DNA of 64,000 bases from Thiobacillus denitrificans (GCA_002403375.1 DHHQ01000027.1:40230-104229); one strand, 5' to 3'. Positions 25,062 to 33,550 are shown, counted from the first letter of the stretch. Notes: generated from the letters alone by a model not told the origin. Translations and numbers: made by a program.

Positions 25062-26603
25062 CTACTCGAACCGGACCAGCGGTTCACCGGTCATTTCGGC
25101 GGGCTGCGGCACCCCCATCATCTTCAGCAGGGTGGGGCTGATGTCCTCGAGCGCGCCGGTATCCGCCAGCGTCGCATGACGTCGCCCGACGTAGATCAAA
25201 GGGACGAGATTCAGCGTGTGCGCGGTATGCGGCTGGCCGGTTTCGGCGTCGCGCATGAGTTCCGCGTTGCCGTGGTCGGCGGTCACCAGCACTTCCCCGC
25301 CGCGTGCCAGTTGCGCCTCCACCACCCGGCCGAGGCAGGTGTCGACGGTCTCGATCGCCTTGATCGCCGCCTTGAGGTCGCCGGTGTGCCCGACCATGTC
25401 GGGGTTGGCGTAGTTGCAGATGATGACGTCGTACTGCTTGCTGTCGATCGCGGCCAGCAGCTTCTCGGTCACCTCGAACGCGCTCATCTCCGGCTTGAGG
25501 TCGTAGGTCGCGACATCGGGCGAGGGCACCAGCACCCGGTCCTCCCCGGGAAAGGAGACCTCCTCGCCGCCGTTGAAGAAGAAGGTGACGTGCGGATATT
25601 TCTCGGTTTCGGCGATGCGCAGCTGGCGCAGGCCCATGTTGGCGACGTATTCGCCCAGCCCGTTCTTGATCCGCTCGGGCGGGAACGCCACCGACACCTG
25701 GAAATCGTCGCTGTAGCCGGTCAGCGTGCAGAAGGTCGACAGGCGCGGGGTGACCTCGCGCTCAAACTCCCCGAAATCGGGCTCGATGAAGGGCCGCGAC
25801 AACTGGCGGGCACGGTCGGAGCGGAAGTTCATGAAGACGACCGCATCGCCGTCCTCCATCGTCACCGGCTTGCCGTCCGGCGGCAGGATCGCCGTGGCCT
25901 TGACGAATTCGTCGGTCTCGCCGCGCGCGTACGCGGCCTCGAGCCCGGCCAGCGGGGTTTCCGCCCGGAATTCGGCACGGCCCTGGGTCAGGAGGTCGTA
26001 GGCCGCCTTCACGCGCTGCCAGCGGCGGTCGCGGTCCATCGCGTAATAGCGGCCGATCATCGACGCGATGTGGCCGACGCCGGTCTGCTCGATCTTCTCG
26101 GACAGGCGGCGCAGGTAGATCTCCGCGCTCTTGGGCGGGGTGTCGCGGCCGTCGATGAAGACGTGCAGGCAGACCTTGTGCAGCCCCTCGCGGGCCGCGA
26201 GATCGAGCATCGCGTGAAAATGCCCCTCGTGGCTGTGCACCCCGCCGTCCGACAGCAGGCCCAGCACATGCAGGGTCTTCTGGTTGTCGCGCGCGCGGTG
26301 CACCGCGTTCAGCAGCGCGGGGTTGGTGTAGAAGTAGCCGGATTCGATCGCGCGGTCGATGCGGGTGAACTCCTGGTACACGACCCGGCCGGCACCGATG
26401 TTCAGGTGTCCCACCTCGGAATTGCCCATCTGCCCCTTGGGCAGGCCGACCTCGGATTCGGAGGCATGGATGAGGGTGTGGGGATGCTCCTTCCACAGCC
26501 GGTCCCAGTTGGGCTTGCTGGCCTGGGCGATGGCGTTGTCGGCACGCTCCGAGCGGCAGCCGAAGCCGTCGAGAATGATGAGGAGAACCGGCGCGGTCTT
26601 CAT
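25062..26603 (-). CDS. gpmI: 2,3-bisphosphoglycerate-independent phosphoglycerate mutase
   Basis: 513 residues, full length for GpmI. The N-terminal LLIILDGFG and the following RADNAIAQA carry metal ligands and the catalytic-serine region. GNSEVGHLNIGAGRVVYQ and VTADHGNAE are strong family motifs. It interconverts 2- and 3-phosphoglycerate using manganese. It is first in the gpmI-envC-ctpA run and divergent from the ArsR-type regulator at 26761, across a 157-base A+T-rich gap. Confidence 0.97.
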   Translation of the reverse strand: MKTAPVLLIILDGFGCRSERADNAIAQASKPNWDRLWKEHPHTLIHASESEVGLPKGQMGNSEVGHLNIGAGRVVYQEFTRIDRAIESGYFYTNPALLNAVHRARDNQKTLHVLGLLSDGGVHSHEGHFHAMLDLAAREGLHKVCLHVFIDGRDTPPKSAEIYLRRLSEKIEQTGVGHIASMIGRYYAMDRDRRWQRVKAAYDLLTQGRAEFRAETPLAGLEAAYARGETDEFVKATAILPPDGKPVTMEDGDAVVFMNFRSDRARQLSRPFIEPDFGEFEREVTPRLSTFCTLTGYSDDFQVSVAFPPERIKNGLGEYVANMGLRQLRIAETEKYPHVTFFFNGGEEVSFPGEDRVLVPSPDVATYDLKPEMSAFEVTEKLLAAIDSKQYDVIICNYANPDMVGHTGDLKAAIKAIETVDTCLGRVVEAQLARGGEVLVTADHGNAELMRDAETGQPHTAHTLNLVPLIYVGRRHATLADTGALEDISPTLLKMMGVPQPAEMTGEPLVRFE

Positions 26604-26642
26604 GAAAAAATTTGTATAACCTGACTCGTTTTTTGTGGGATC

Positions 26643-26668
26643 ATTTTAATATATGCGTGATTGCTAAT
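26643..26668. promoter_or_regulatory. A+T-rich candidate operator between gpmI and the ArsR-type gene
   Basis: ATTTTAATATATGC followed shortly by GATTGCTAAT lies in an otherwise GC-rich sequence upstream of the ArsR-type gene. It shares the AATAT-n-GC and GCTAAT elements with the cleaner palindrome at 27272-27287 ahead of the efflux genes. Autoregulation is usual for this regulator family. The site is proposed from sequence only. Confidence 0.35.
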
Positions 26669-26760
26669 CTACACGCAGGGCGCGGGGAACGCGGAAATCA
26701 ACGACCCATTCGTGCGTTTCGGCGAAAGACTTAGGGTACTACACGAACAGGATCGAGGTT

Positions 26761-27093
26761 ATGAATATGACAGCTGCCGACTGGGATGAAGTGGATCTCC
26801 TCGACAAGGACGAGCACATCGAACAGGCATCGCGGGCAATGAAGGCGATGTCGCACCCGCTGCGCCTGAAGATCCTCTGCGTCCTCGGCGACAAGGAGGT
26901 CAGCGTGCAGGACATCGTCGACCACGTCGGCACCTCGCAGAGCAACATTTCGCAGCACCTTGCCATCCTGCGCGACAAGGGCGTGCTGCGCACCCGCAAG
27001 GACGCCAACCGCGTCTATTACCGTGTCGGCGACACCCGCACGCTCAAGCTGCTCGGCATGATGCGCGACGTGTTCTGCGGCTTCACCAAGTAA
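26761..27093 (+). CDS. ArsR-family repressor with two cysteines at SqrR/BigR spacing (candidate persulfide sensor)
   Basis: 110 residues; winged helix-turn-helix about 25-90 with VGTSQSNISQHLAIL as recognition region. It lacks the CxC metal box of ArsR/SmtB arsenic or cadmium sensors. Its only two cysteines are C40 (LKILC) and C106 (RDVFC), 66 apart. SqrR (C41, C107) and BigR (C42, C108) use two cysteines with the same spacing and context to form a tetrasulfide on sensing persulfides. Downstream genes include YgaP-like parts, and YgaV, the E. coli relative, controls ygaP. I infer a reactive-sulfur sensor; a different redox signal remains possible. An ATG two codons in is an alternative start. 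Confidence 0.8.
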   Translation: MNMTAADWDEVDLLDKDEHIEQASRAMKAMSHPLRLKILCVLGDKEVSVQDIVDHVGTSQSNISQHLAILRDKGVLRTRKDANRVYYRVGDTRTLKLLGMMRDVFCGFTK

Positions 27094-27114
27094 GCCGCCG
27101 CTCGCCGCCTCCGG

Positions 27115-27147
27115 GGCCCGGCCACGCGCACGCGTGCCGGGCCTTTT
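27115..27147 (+). terminator. Rho-independent terminator after the ArsR-type gene
   Basis: GGCCCGGC pairs with GCCGGGCC around a CACGCGCACGCGT segment that extends the stem, followed by TTTT. It lies 22 bases past the regulator stop, so the regulator is a separate transcript from the efflux genes that start at 27312. Confidence 0.85.
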
Positions 27148-27271
27148 GCTTTTGCGGCGGCCGGCGATCGCGCGCGAGTAGAACGGAGGCGCCAGCTCGG
27201 GCATACTTGGCGCGCGAGGACGCAAGCCTTTGCGTCGGAAACCCTGTCCAAGCGCTTAAATCGAATAATAA

Positions 27272-27287
27272 ATTAGAATATGCTAAT
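27272..27287. promoter_or_regulatory. Candidate operator/promoter of the efflux-rhodanese operon
   Basis: ATTAG-AATATG-CTAAT, a 5-bp inverted repeat with a 6-base spacer in the A+T-rich stretch before the adaptor gene start. It sits 25 bases upstream of the GTG, where a repressor would block RNA polymerase. AATATG also reads as a weak -10 element. It is a plausible target of the ArsR-type protein encoded just upstream. Confidence 0.45.
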
Positions 27288-27311
27288 GAACGCTTTCCTG
27301 GAGGTGCTCCC

Positions 27312-28355
27312 GTGCTGAACCCCGCCCGATTGCTTGCCTGCATTGCCCTCGCTGCCCCCTCCGCATGGGCCGCGTTGCCGTTCCCGGTCGAGCCGGTGAA
27401 GTACCGGATGGCCGACACCGGCTACTCCACCGAGGCGACCGTCGAGGCGGTCAAGCAGTCGACCATCGCGGCGCAGGTGTCGGGCCGCGTCGCGGAGGTC
27501 AATTTCGACGCGGGCGACTACGTCAAGGCCGGCGCGGTGATCGTCCGCCTCACGGCGGAAGAGCTGTCCTCCGCCGTGGCGGGCAGCCAGGCGCAGGTGG
27601 CGCAGGCCGAGGCCGAACTGGCCAACGCACGCGCCAACTACCAGCGCCAGCAGCAATTGTTCCAGCAGAAGTTCATCAGCCAGGCCGCGCTCGACCGCGC
27701 CACCGCCGAGTTCCGCGCCGCCGAGGCGGCGGCGCGCGCCGCGCGCGCAGGCGTCGGCCAGACCGCCGCGGTGAGCAGCTACACCGTGATCAAGGCCCCC
27801 TACTCGGGCGTGGTCGCCGCCCGCCACGTCGAGGTCGGCGAGGCCGTCTCGCCCGGCAAGCCGCTGATGACGGGCTTCGCCCCCACGGATATGCGGGTGA
27901 TCGCCAACATCCCCCAGTACAAGCTCGCCGAGGTGAAGGCGGCCCCGCGCGTCGCGGTCGAGATTCCGTCGCTCAACAAGTGGATCGACGCCGCCGGCGT
28001 CACCGTCCTTCCCTCGGCGGACGCCGCGACGCACACCGTCAAGGTGCGCATCGACCTGCCCACCAATCTGGACGGCGTCATCCCCGGCATGTTCGCACGC
28101 GCCCACTTCTCGGTGGGCAGTGCGCGCAAGCTCACCATTCCGTCGAGTGCGGTGGTGCGGCGCTCGGAAATCACCGCCGTGTACGTGGTGAAGGACGACC
28201 GGGTGAGCCTGCGCCAGCTTCGCCTGGGAACGCCCAACGGCCGCGGCCAGGTGGAAGTGCTCGCCGGCCTCAATCCCGGCGAGATCATCGCGCTCGACCC
28301 GGTGAAAGCGGGGATCTACGCCAAGCGCGCCGCCAAGCGGCCGGCCGAAAAGTAA
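27312..28355 (+). CDS. RND efflux periplasmic adaptor (membrane fusion protein)
   Basis: 347 residues from GTG 27312, preceded by GGAGGT six bases away; this start begins at a signal peptide (LNPARLLACIALAAPSAWA). Order: biotinyl-lipoyl-like half (IAAQVSGRVAEVNFDAGDYV), alpha-helical hairpin (about 85-145), second lipoyl half (VIKAPYSGVVAARHVEVGE), beta-barrel and membrane-proximal domains. It links the inner-membrane pump encoded next to an outer-membrane channel. No TolC-type gene is in the cluster, so a shared channel would be used. It opens the presumed six-gene operon. Confidence 0.9.
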   Translation: MLNPARLLACIALAAPSAWAALPFPVEPVKYRMADTGYSTEATVEAVKQSTIAAQVSGRVAEVNFDAGDYVKAGAVIVRLTAEELSSAVAGSQAQVAQAEAELANARANYQRQQQLFQQKFISQAALDRATAEFRAAEAAARAARAGVGQTAAVSSYTVIKAPYSGVVAARHVEVGEAVSPGKPLMTGFAPTDMRVIANIPQYKLAEVKAAPRVAVEIPSLNKWIDAAGVTVLPSADAATHTVKVRIDLPTNLDGVIPGMFARAHFSVGSARKLTIPSSAVVRRSEITAVYVVKDDRVSLRQLRLGTPNGRGQVEVLAGLNPGEIIALDPVKAGIYAKRAAKRPAEK

Positions 28356-28367
28356 GCGGGGGCGCGC

Positions 28368-31300
28368 ATGGGACTCTCCGGACGCATCGCGCGTTTCTTC
28401 CTCACCTCCCAGCTCACGCCGCTGATCGCGCTGATCGCAGCGCTGCTGGGCCTGTTCGCCATCCTGATCACGCCGCGCGAGGAAGAGCCGCAGATCAACG
28501 TGACGATGGCCAACGTGTTCATCCCCTTCCCGGGCGCCTCGGCGAAGGACGTCGAAGCGCTGGTGGCGACCCCGGCCGAGCAGGTGCTGTCGCAGATTTC
28601 CGGTATCGAGCACATCTATTCGGTCTCCAAGCCCGGCATGGCGGTGCTGACCGTCCAGTACCTGGTCGGCCAGGACCGGATCCAGGCGCTGGTCCGCCTC
28701 TACGACACGATCCAGGCCAACCGCGACTGGGTCTCGCCCGAGCTCGGCGTCGGCGAACCCATCATCAAGCCGCTCGGCATCGACGACGTGCCCATCGTCA
28801 CCGTCACCCTGTGGACACGCGACGAGACGCGCGGCGCGTATGAACTCGAGCAGGCCGCGCATTCGGCGGAAATCGAGCTGAAGCGCATCGCCGGCACGCG
28901 CGAGGTCAAGACCGTCGGCGGGCCGGGCCGCGCCGTACGGGTCATGATGGATCCCGACCGCATGGCCGCGTTCGGCGTCTCCGCGCAGGACATCCGCGAC
29001 GCCCTGCAGGTCTCCAACGCCGCCCAGCCTTCGGGCACGCTGGTGTCGAACAACCAGGAGATCCTGGTCGAAACCGGCGTCTTCCTCAGCGGCGCCGACG
29101 ACGTCCGGCAACTGGTCGTCGGCGTCTCCCAGGGACGCCCGGTCTACATGAGCGACGTCGCGAGCGTCGTCGCCGGCCCCGACCAGCCGGCGCGCTATGT
29201 CTGGCACGGCCCCGGCGCGGGCGGCCCGGCGCCGGCCGAGCTCGGCGTGACCTACCCGGCAGTCACCCTCGCCGTCTCGAAGAAGCCCGGCGAGAACGCG
29301 GTCGACGTCGCCGAGAAGGTGATCGAGCGGGTCAACTCGCTGCAGAACAGCATCCTGCCCGAGGGCGTCGAGGTCAGCATTACCCGCAACTACGGCGCCA
29401 CCGCCGACGACAAGGCGAAGAAGCTGATCCAGAAGCTGATCTTCGCCACCGGCTCGGTCGTGCTGCTGGTGCTGTTCGCCCTCGGCCGCCGCGAGGCGCT
29501 GATCGTCGGCGCGGCGGTGCTGCTGACGCTCGCCGCCACGCTGTTCGCGTCCTGGGCCTGGGGCTTCACGCTCAACCGCGTGTCGCTGTTCGCCCTGATC
29601 TTCTCGATCGGCATCCTGGTCGACGACGCCATCGTGGTGGTCGAGAACATCCACCGCCGCATGGGACTCGACCACGACGGCCTGGAGGCGATCATCCCGC
29701 GCGCCGTCGACGAAGTGGGCGGACCGACCATCCTCGCCACGCTGACGGTGATCGCCGCGCTGCTGCCGATGGCCTTCGTCAGCGGCCTGATGGGGCCCTA
29801 CATGAGCCCGATCCCGATCAACGCCTCGATCGGCATGCTGATCTCGCTGGCGATCGCCTTCGTCGTCACCCCCTGGCTGGCGCTGAAGCTCATCAAGCAC
29901 GAAGCGCACGGCGCTCACGCCGCCGGCGACGACAAGCTCACCGCCCTGTTCCGCGCCCGCCTGACGCCCTTCCTGCGCGGCACGGACGGCCGCGGCGCGC
30001 GGCGCATGCTGTGGCTCGGCATCGGTGTCGCGATCCTGCTGTCGGTCGCGCTGCCGGCGGTCCAGCTGGTCATCCTCAAGATGCTGCCGTTCGACAACAA
30101 GTCGGAGTTCCAGATCGTCGTCGACATGCCGGTCGGCACGCCGCTCGAGAAGACCGCCCAGGTGCTCGCCGAGATGGGCGACGCGGTGGCGGCCGTCCCC
30201 GAGGTCACCGACTACCAGGCCTACGCCGGCACCGCGGCGCCGATCAACTTCAACGGCCTGGTGCGCCAGTACTACCTGCGCGAGGGCCCCGAGGTCGGCG
30301 ACCTGCAGGTGAACCTGGTCGACAAGCACGACCGCGACCGCAAGAGCCACGAGATCGCCCAGGCGATCCGCCCCGCGGTCGAGGCCATCGCGAAGAAGCA
30401 CGGCGCCGACGTCAAGGTGGTCGAGGTGCCGCCCGGCCCGCCGGTGCTGTCGCCGATCGTCGCGGAGATCTACGGCCCCGACTACGACGCGCAGATCCAG
30501 GTGGCCAAGCAGGTGCGCGCCGTATTCGAAAAAACCGAGGGCATCGTCGCGATCGACGACACCGTCGAGGACGACGCCCAGCGCTTCGTGGTGCGCGTGC
30601 TGCAGAACAAGGCGGCGATGGCGGGCGTGGCGCAGAAGGACGTCGTCGCGGCGATGAAGATGGGGCTGTCGGGCGAGGACGTCACGCCCATCCACGGCAG
30701 CGGCTCCAAGTACGAGATTCCGGTACGCATCACGCTTCCGCCGGAGCGCCTGTCGCACCTCGAGGAACTGCTCAAGCTCACCGTACGGGGCGCGGGCGGC
30801 AACCTGGTGCCGCTGTCCGAGCTCGTCGAAGTGATGCCGAGCGAGCGCGAGAAATCGATCTATCACAAGGACCTGCTGCCGGTCGTGTTCGTCTTCGGCG
30901 ACACCGGCGGCGCCATCGACTCCCCGCTGTACGGACTGTTCGGCATGCGCGGCGAACTGAAGGACAAACCGCTCGAGCAGGGCGGCACGCTGAAGGAGTA
31001 TTTCATCCGCCAGCCGTCCGACCCCTACGCCGGCTTCAGCATGAAATGGGACGGCGAGTGGCAGGTGACCTACGAGACCTTCCGCGACATGGGGATCGCC
31101 TATGCCGTGGGACTGCTGCTGATCTACATCCTGGTGGTCGCCCAGTTCAAGAGCTATCTGACGCCGCTCATCATCATGGCGCCGATTCCGCTCACCATCA
31201 TCGGCGTGATGCCGGGCCACGCGCTGCTCGGCGCGCAGTTCACCGCCACCTCGATGATCGGCATGATCGCGCTGGCCGGCATCATCGTGCGCAACTCGAT

Positions 31301-31568
31301 CCTGCTGGTCGACTTCATCAACGAGCAGGTCCGGGCCGGCATGGACTTCCAGGAAGCGGTGATCCAGGCCGGCGCGACCCGCGCCAAGCCGATCGTGCTG
31401 ACCGGGCTGGCCGCCATGCTCGGCGCCTTCTTCATCCTCGACGACCCGATCTTCTCGGGCCTCGCCGTGGCGCTGATCTTCGGCATCTTCGTCTCCACCC
31501 TGCTCACGCTGGTGGTGATTCCGGTACTCTATTACGCCGCCAATTTCCGCAAGTTTTCCCCTCAATAA
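28368..31568 (+). CDS. RND efflux transporter, inner-membrane permease
   Basis: 1066 residues with twelve predicted spans and two large periplasmic loops, the AcrB/MexB layout. GILVDDAIVVVENIHR (about 417-432) carries the TM4 aspartate pair for proton relay. A late ...GIIVRNSILLVDFINE segment marks TM10. It probably belongs to the hydrophobe/amphiphile exporters rather than the heavy-metal group, judging by general similarity. The substrate is unknown; its location with sulfur-transfer genes hints at exporting a sulfur-related toxic compound. Confidence 0.92.
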   Translation: MGLSGRIARFFLTSQLTPLIALIAALLGLFAILITPREEEPQINVTMANVFIPFPGASAKDVEALVATPAEQVLSQISGIEHIYSVSKPGMAVLTVQYLVGQDRIQALVRLYDTIQANRDWVSPELGVGEPIIKPLGIDDVPIVTVTLWTRDETRGAYELEQAAHSAEIELKRIAGTREVKTVGGPGRAVRVMMDPDRMAAFGVSAQDIRDALQVSNAAQPSGTLVSNNQEILVETGVFLSGADDVRQLVVGVSQGRPVYMSDVASVVAGPDQPARYVWHGPGAGGPAPAELGVTYPAVTLAVSKKPGENAVDVAEKVIERVNSLQNSILPEGVEVSITRNYGATADDKAKKLIQKLIFATGSVVLLVLFALGRREALIVGAAVLLTLAATLFASWAWGFTLNRVSLFALIFSIGILVDDAIVVVENIHRRMGLDHDGLEAIIPRAVDEVGGPTILATLTVIAALLPMAFVSGLMGPYMSPIPINASIGMLISLAIAFVVTPWLALKLIKHEAHGAHAAGDDKLTALFRARLTPFLRGTDGRGARRMLWLGIGVAILLSVALPAVQLVILKMLPFDNKSEFQIVVDMPVGTPLEKTAQVLAEMGDAVAAVPEVTDYQAYAGTAAPINFNGLVRQYYLREGPEVGDLQVNLVDKHDRDRKSHEIAQAIRPAVEAIAKKHGADVKVVEVPPGPPVLSPIVAEIYGPDYDAQIQVAKQVRAVFEKTEGIVAIDDTVEDDAQRFVVRVLQNKAAMAGVAQKDVVAAMKMGLSGEDVTPIHGSGSKYEIPVRITLPPERLSHLEELLKLTVRGAGGNLVPLSELVEVMPSEREKSIYHKDLLPVVFVFGDTGGAIDSPLYGLFGMRGELKDKPLEQGGTLKEYFIRQPSDPYAGFSMKWDGEWQVTYETFRDMGIAYAVGLLLIYILVVAQFKSYLTPLIIMAPIPLTIIGVMPGHALLGAQFTATSMIGMIALAGIIVRNSILLVDFINEQVRAGMDFQEAVIQAGATRAKPIVLTGLAAMLGAFFILDDPIFSGLAVALIFGIFVSTLLTLVVIPVLYYAANFRKFSPQ

Positions 31569-31582
31569 CCAAGGAGTTTCAA

Positions 31583-31798
31583 ATGACCGTTGAACGTCTC
31601 GTCCGCATCATCGCCGGTTCCTTCATCATGCTGTCGCTCGCGCTGGCCCACGCCGCCGGCACGGTCGACATGAGCAAGCTGTCGTGGCTGTGGTTCACCG
31701 CCTTCGTCGGCTTCAACCTGTTCCAGTCCGGCATCACGCGCTTCTGCCCGATGGACATCATGCTGAAGAAGGCCGGCCTCAAGCCGGGCGGCCTGTAA
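31583..31798 (+). CDS. DUF2892 (YgaP-type) inner-membrane protein
   Basis: 71 residues with two hydrophobic segments (about 8-25 and 34-50) and the family ending FNLFQSGITRFCPMDIMLKKAG. In E. coli this domain is the membrane half of YgaP, fused to a rhodanese. Here it is a separate gene immediately before a rhodanese gene. An AAGGAG site precedes the ATG. The role is unclear but the domain is repeatedly linked to sulfide or persulfide handling. Confidence 0.88.
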   Translation: MTVERLVRIIAGSFIMLSLALAHAAGTVDMSKLSWLWFTAFVGFNLFQSGITRFCPMDIMLKKAGLKPGGL

Positions 31799-31811
31799 GC
31801 GAGGAAGATCC

Positions 31812-32228
31812 ATGGACATGCAATTCCTGCAGGACAACTGGATGCTGGCGACGCTGGCGCTGATCTCCGGCGGCATGCTGCTGTGGAGCTTCATCGGCGG
31901 CAAGGTCTCCGGTGTCGAGCAGGCGGACACGCTGAAGGCGACGCGCCTCTACAACGACGACGCCCTGGTGCTCGACGTTCGCGAGGACAAGGAATACGCG
32001 GCCGGCCACATCCCCAAGGCCAAGCACATTCCGCTCGGCCAGCTGTCCGGCCGTCTCCAGGAACTCGAGAAATACAAGTCGAAGCCGGTCCTGGTCACCT
32101 GCCGCAGCGGCAACCGTTCGGCCCACGCCTGCCGCATCCTGAAGAAGGCCGGCTTCGAGACCGTCTACAACCAGGCGGGCGGCATCATCGCGTGGGAACG
32201 CGCCAACCTGCCCGTCACCCAGAAATAA
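31812..32228 (+). CDS. Membrane-anchored rhodanese (sulfurtransferase)
   Basis: 138 residues. One N-terminal span (about 12-30) is followed by a single rhodanese domain with LDVREDKEYAAGHIPKA and the active-site loop CRSGNRS, whose cysteine carries the persulfide sulfur. No second rhodanese domain. Which face of the membrane the domain occupies is not certain; the short N-terminus suggests the cytoplasm. With the preceding DUF2892 gene it equals a split YgaP. Followed after 10 bases by a glutaredoxin, it would pass sulfur to or be reset by thiol reductants. Confidence 0.92.
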   Translation: MDMQFLQDNWMLATLALISGGMLLWSFIGGKVSGVEQADTLKATRLYNDDALVLDVREDKEYAAGHIPKAKHIPLGQLSGRLQELEKYKSKPVLVTCRSGNRSAHACRILKKAGFETVYNQAGGIIAWERANLPVTQK

Positions 32229-32238
32229 GGAGTTATCG

Positions 32239-32502
32239 ATGGCCAAGGTCGTCATGTACTGCACCGCCGTGTGCCCCTACTGCGTCGCCGCCGAGCGCCT
32301 GCTGAAGAGCCGCGGCGTCACCGAGATCGAGAAGATCCGCGTCGACCTCGATCCCTCGCGGATGGACGAGATGATCGAACGCTCCGGCGGACGCCGCACG
32401 GTGCCGCAGGTATTCATCGGCGATACCCACGTCGGCGGTTTCGACGACACCTCCGCGCTCGACGCCGCCGGCGAACTGGTGCCGCTGCTCGCCAGCGCCT
32501 GA
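32239..32502 (+). CDS. grxC: Glutaredoxin 3 type (CPYC)
   Basis: 87 residues with the dithiol site CPYC near residue 12, TVPQVFI with the cis-proline, and GGFDD for glutathione binding. It reduces protein disulfides and glutathione mixed disulfides at the cost of glutathione, which is made by gshA-gshB at 38115-40324. grxC often lies just before secB; here trxC is placed between them. Confidence 0.94.
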   Translation: MAKVVMYCTAVCPYCVAAERLLKSRGVTEIEKIRVDLDPSRMDEMIERSGGRRTVPQVFIGDTHVGGFDDTSALDAAGELVPLLASA

Positions 32503-32547
32503 CCCGCCCGCCCCTCGCGCGCTTGATTTTTCGGGCGCGCGCCACCA

Positions 32548-32575
32548 CCTTGAAGCGAGATCATTCGCTTCAAGG
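32548..32575 (+). promoter_or_regulatory. Perfect hairpin covering the trxC ribosome site
   Basis: An 11-bp perfect inverted repeat CCTTGAAGCGA / TCGCTTCAAGG with a 6-base loop. The 3' arm ends in the AAGG of the AAGGAG ribosome site, five bases before the trxC ATG at 32583. No U-run follows, so a terminator is unlikely. In mRNA the helix would hide the ribosome site unless opened by translation, heat or a factor. Confidence 0.55.
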
Positions 32576-32582
32576 AGCCCCG

Positions 32583-33011
32583 ATGGAACTCGCCTGCCCC
32601 CACTGTCTCGCGGTCAACCGCGTACCGGACGATCGCCTCGCCGATGCCCCGAAGTGCGGCAAATGCGGATCGCCCTTGCTGCCCGGCAAGCCCGTCGACC
32701 TCACCGCCGCCAGCTTCGACCGCTTCGTCGCGAAGGCCGGCCTGCCGGTGCTGGTCGATTTCTGGGCCGACTGGTGCGGCCCCTGCAAGATGATGGCGCC
32801 CGTCTTCCAGCAGGTGGCCGCCGAAATGGGGACGCGGGCGCGCTTCGCCAAGGTCGACACCGAGGCCTGGCCGCAGGTGTCGATGCGCCACCACATCAAG
32901 GGCATCCCCAGCCTGATCCTGTTCAGGAACGGCGTCGAGGCGGCACGCACCTCGGGGGCGATGGACGCGCACGCGCTCAAACGCTGGCTGGCGTCACAGG
33001 GCATTCAATGA
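32583..33011 (+). CDS. trxC: Thioredoxin 2 with N-terminal zinc ribbon
   Basis: 142 residues. The zinc ribbon uses C5, C8, C25 and C28; the thioredoxin domain has WCGPC with C65 and C68 and the cis-proline in GIPSLILF. E. coli Trx2 is a stress-induced disulfide reductase whose zinc ribbon senses oxidation. The gene ends the presumed efflux-rhodanese-glutaredoxin operon and has an unusual hairpin over its ribosome site. secB begins 64 bases later. Confidence 0.93.
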   Translation: MELACPHCLAVNRVPDDRLADAPKCGKCGSPLLPGKPVDLTAASFDRFVAKAGLPVLVDFWADWCGPCKMMAPVFQQVAAEMGTRARFAKVDTEAWPQVSMRHHIKGIPSLILFRNGVEAARTSGAMDAHALKRWLASQGIQ

Positions 33012-33035
33012 TCCGCGTGTAAAATAGCCCTGTTC

Positions 33036-33054
33036 CCGGAGCGCAAGGCTCCGG
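33036..33054 (+). terminator. Possible terminator hairpin between trxC and secB
   Basis: CCGGAGC and GCTCCGG (7-bp perfect stem, 5-base loop) followed by TGCCATTTT. The U-run is short and offset, so termination is uncertain. TAAAAT just upstream (33020-33025) could be a -10 element for secB. Confidence 0.4.
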
Positions 33055-33075
33055 TGCCATTTTCAGGGAGCCCCC

Positions 33076-33534
33076 ATGACCGACGCGCAACAGCCTGCAT
33101 TCAATATCGAGAAACTCTTCGTCAAGGACCTGTCGGTGGAAGTGCCGAACGCCCCGGCGATCTACCTGGAGCGCGAGGCGCCGCAGATCGACGTCAACAT
33201 GTCGACCGAGAGCCGCGCCCTCGGCGAGGACCTCTACCAGACCGGCATCACCGTCACCGTCACCGCCAAGATCGGCGACAAGACGATGTTCCTGGTCGAA
33301 TGCACCCAAGGCGGCATCTTCCGCATCCAGAACGTGCCGCAGGACCAGATTCCGATGGTGCTCGGCATCGGCTGCCCCAATATCGTCTTCCCCTACCTGC
33401 GCGAGACCATTTCCGACGTCGTGATCCGCGCCGGCTTCCCGCCGCTGCTGCTGAATCCGGTGAACTTCGAGGCCCTGTTCCTGCAGCAGCAGCAAGCCAA
33501 GCAGCAGCCGGAAACGGCGCCGCAGACCCACTGA
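33076..33534 (+). CDS. secB: Protein-export chaperone SecB
   Basis: 152 residues with the SecB hallmarks FNIEKLFVKDLSVEVPNAP, the acidic SecA-binding surface, and PNIVFPYLRETISDVVIRAG. SecB tetramers hold unfolded preproteins and deliver them to SecA. The C-terminal tail is glutamine-rich. It precedes the SH3-domain gene and gpsA, a known betaproteobacterial order. Confidence 0.97.
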   Translation: MTDAQQPAFNIEKLFVKDLSVEVPNAPAIYLEREAPQIDVNMSTESRALGEDLYQTGITVTVTAKIGDKTMFLVECTQGGIFRIQNVPQDQIPMVLGIGCPNIVFPYLRETISDVVIRAGFPPLLLNPVNFEALFLQQQQAKQQPETAPQTH

Positions 33535-33550
33535 GCGGACGCCCCCGACC

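Noticed and set aside
26761..27093. Arsenic or cadmium sensor
   Set aside because: It lacks the CxC metal motif of ArsR/SmtB metal sensors, and no arsenic or metal-resistance genes follow.
27273..31565. A very long open frame on the strand opposite the RND efflux genes
   Set aside because: It is the antisense shadow of two well-recognised genes in GC-rich DNA. Its translation is low-complexity, rich in arginine, aspartate and histidine, and has no domain.
32548..32575. Rho-independent terminator after grxC
   Set aside because: The stem is strong, but no U-run follows and its 3' arm contains the trxC ribosome site.
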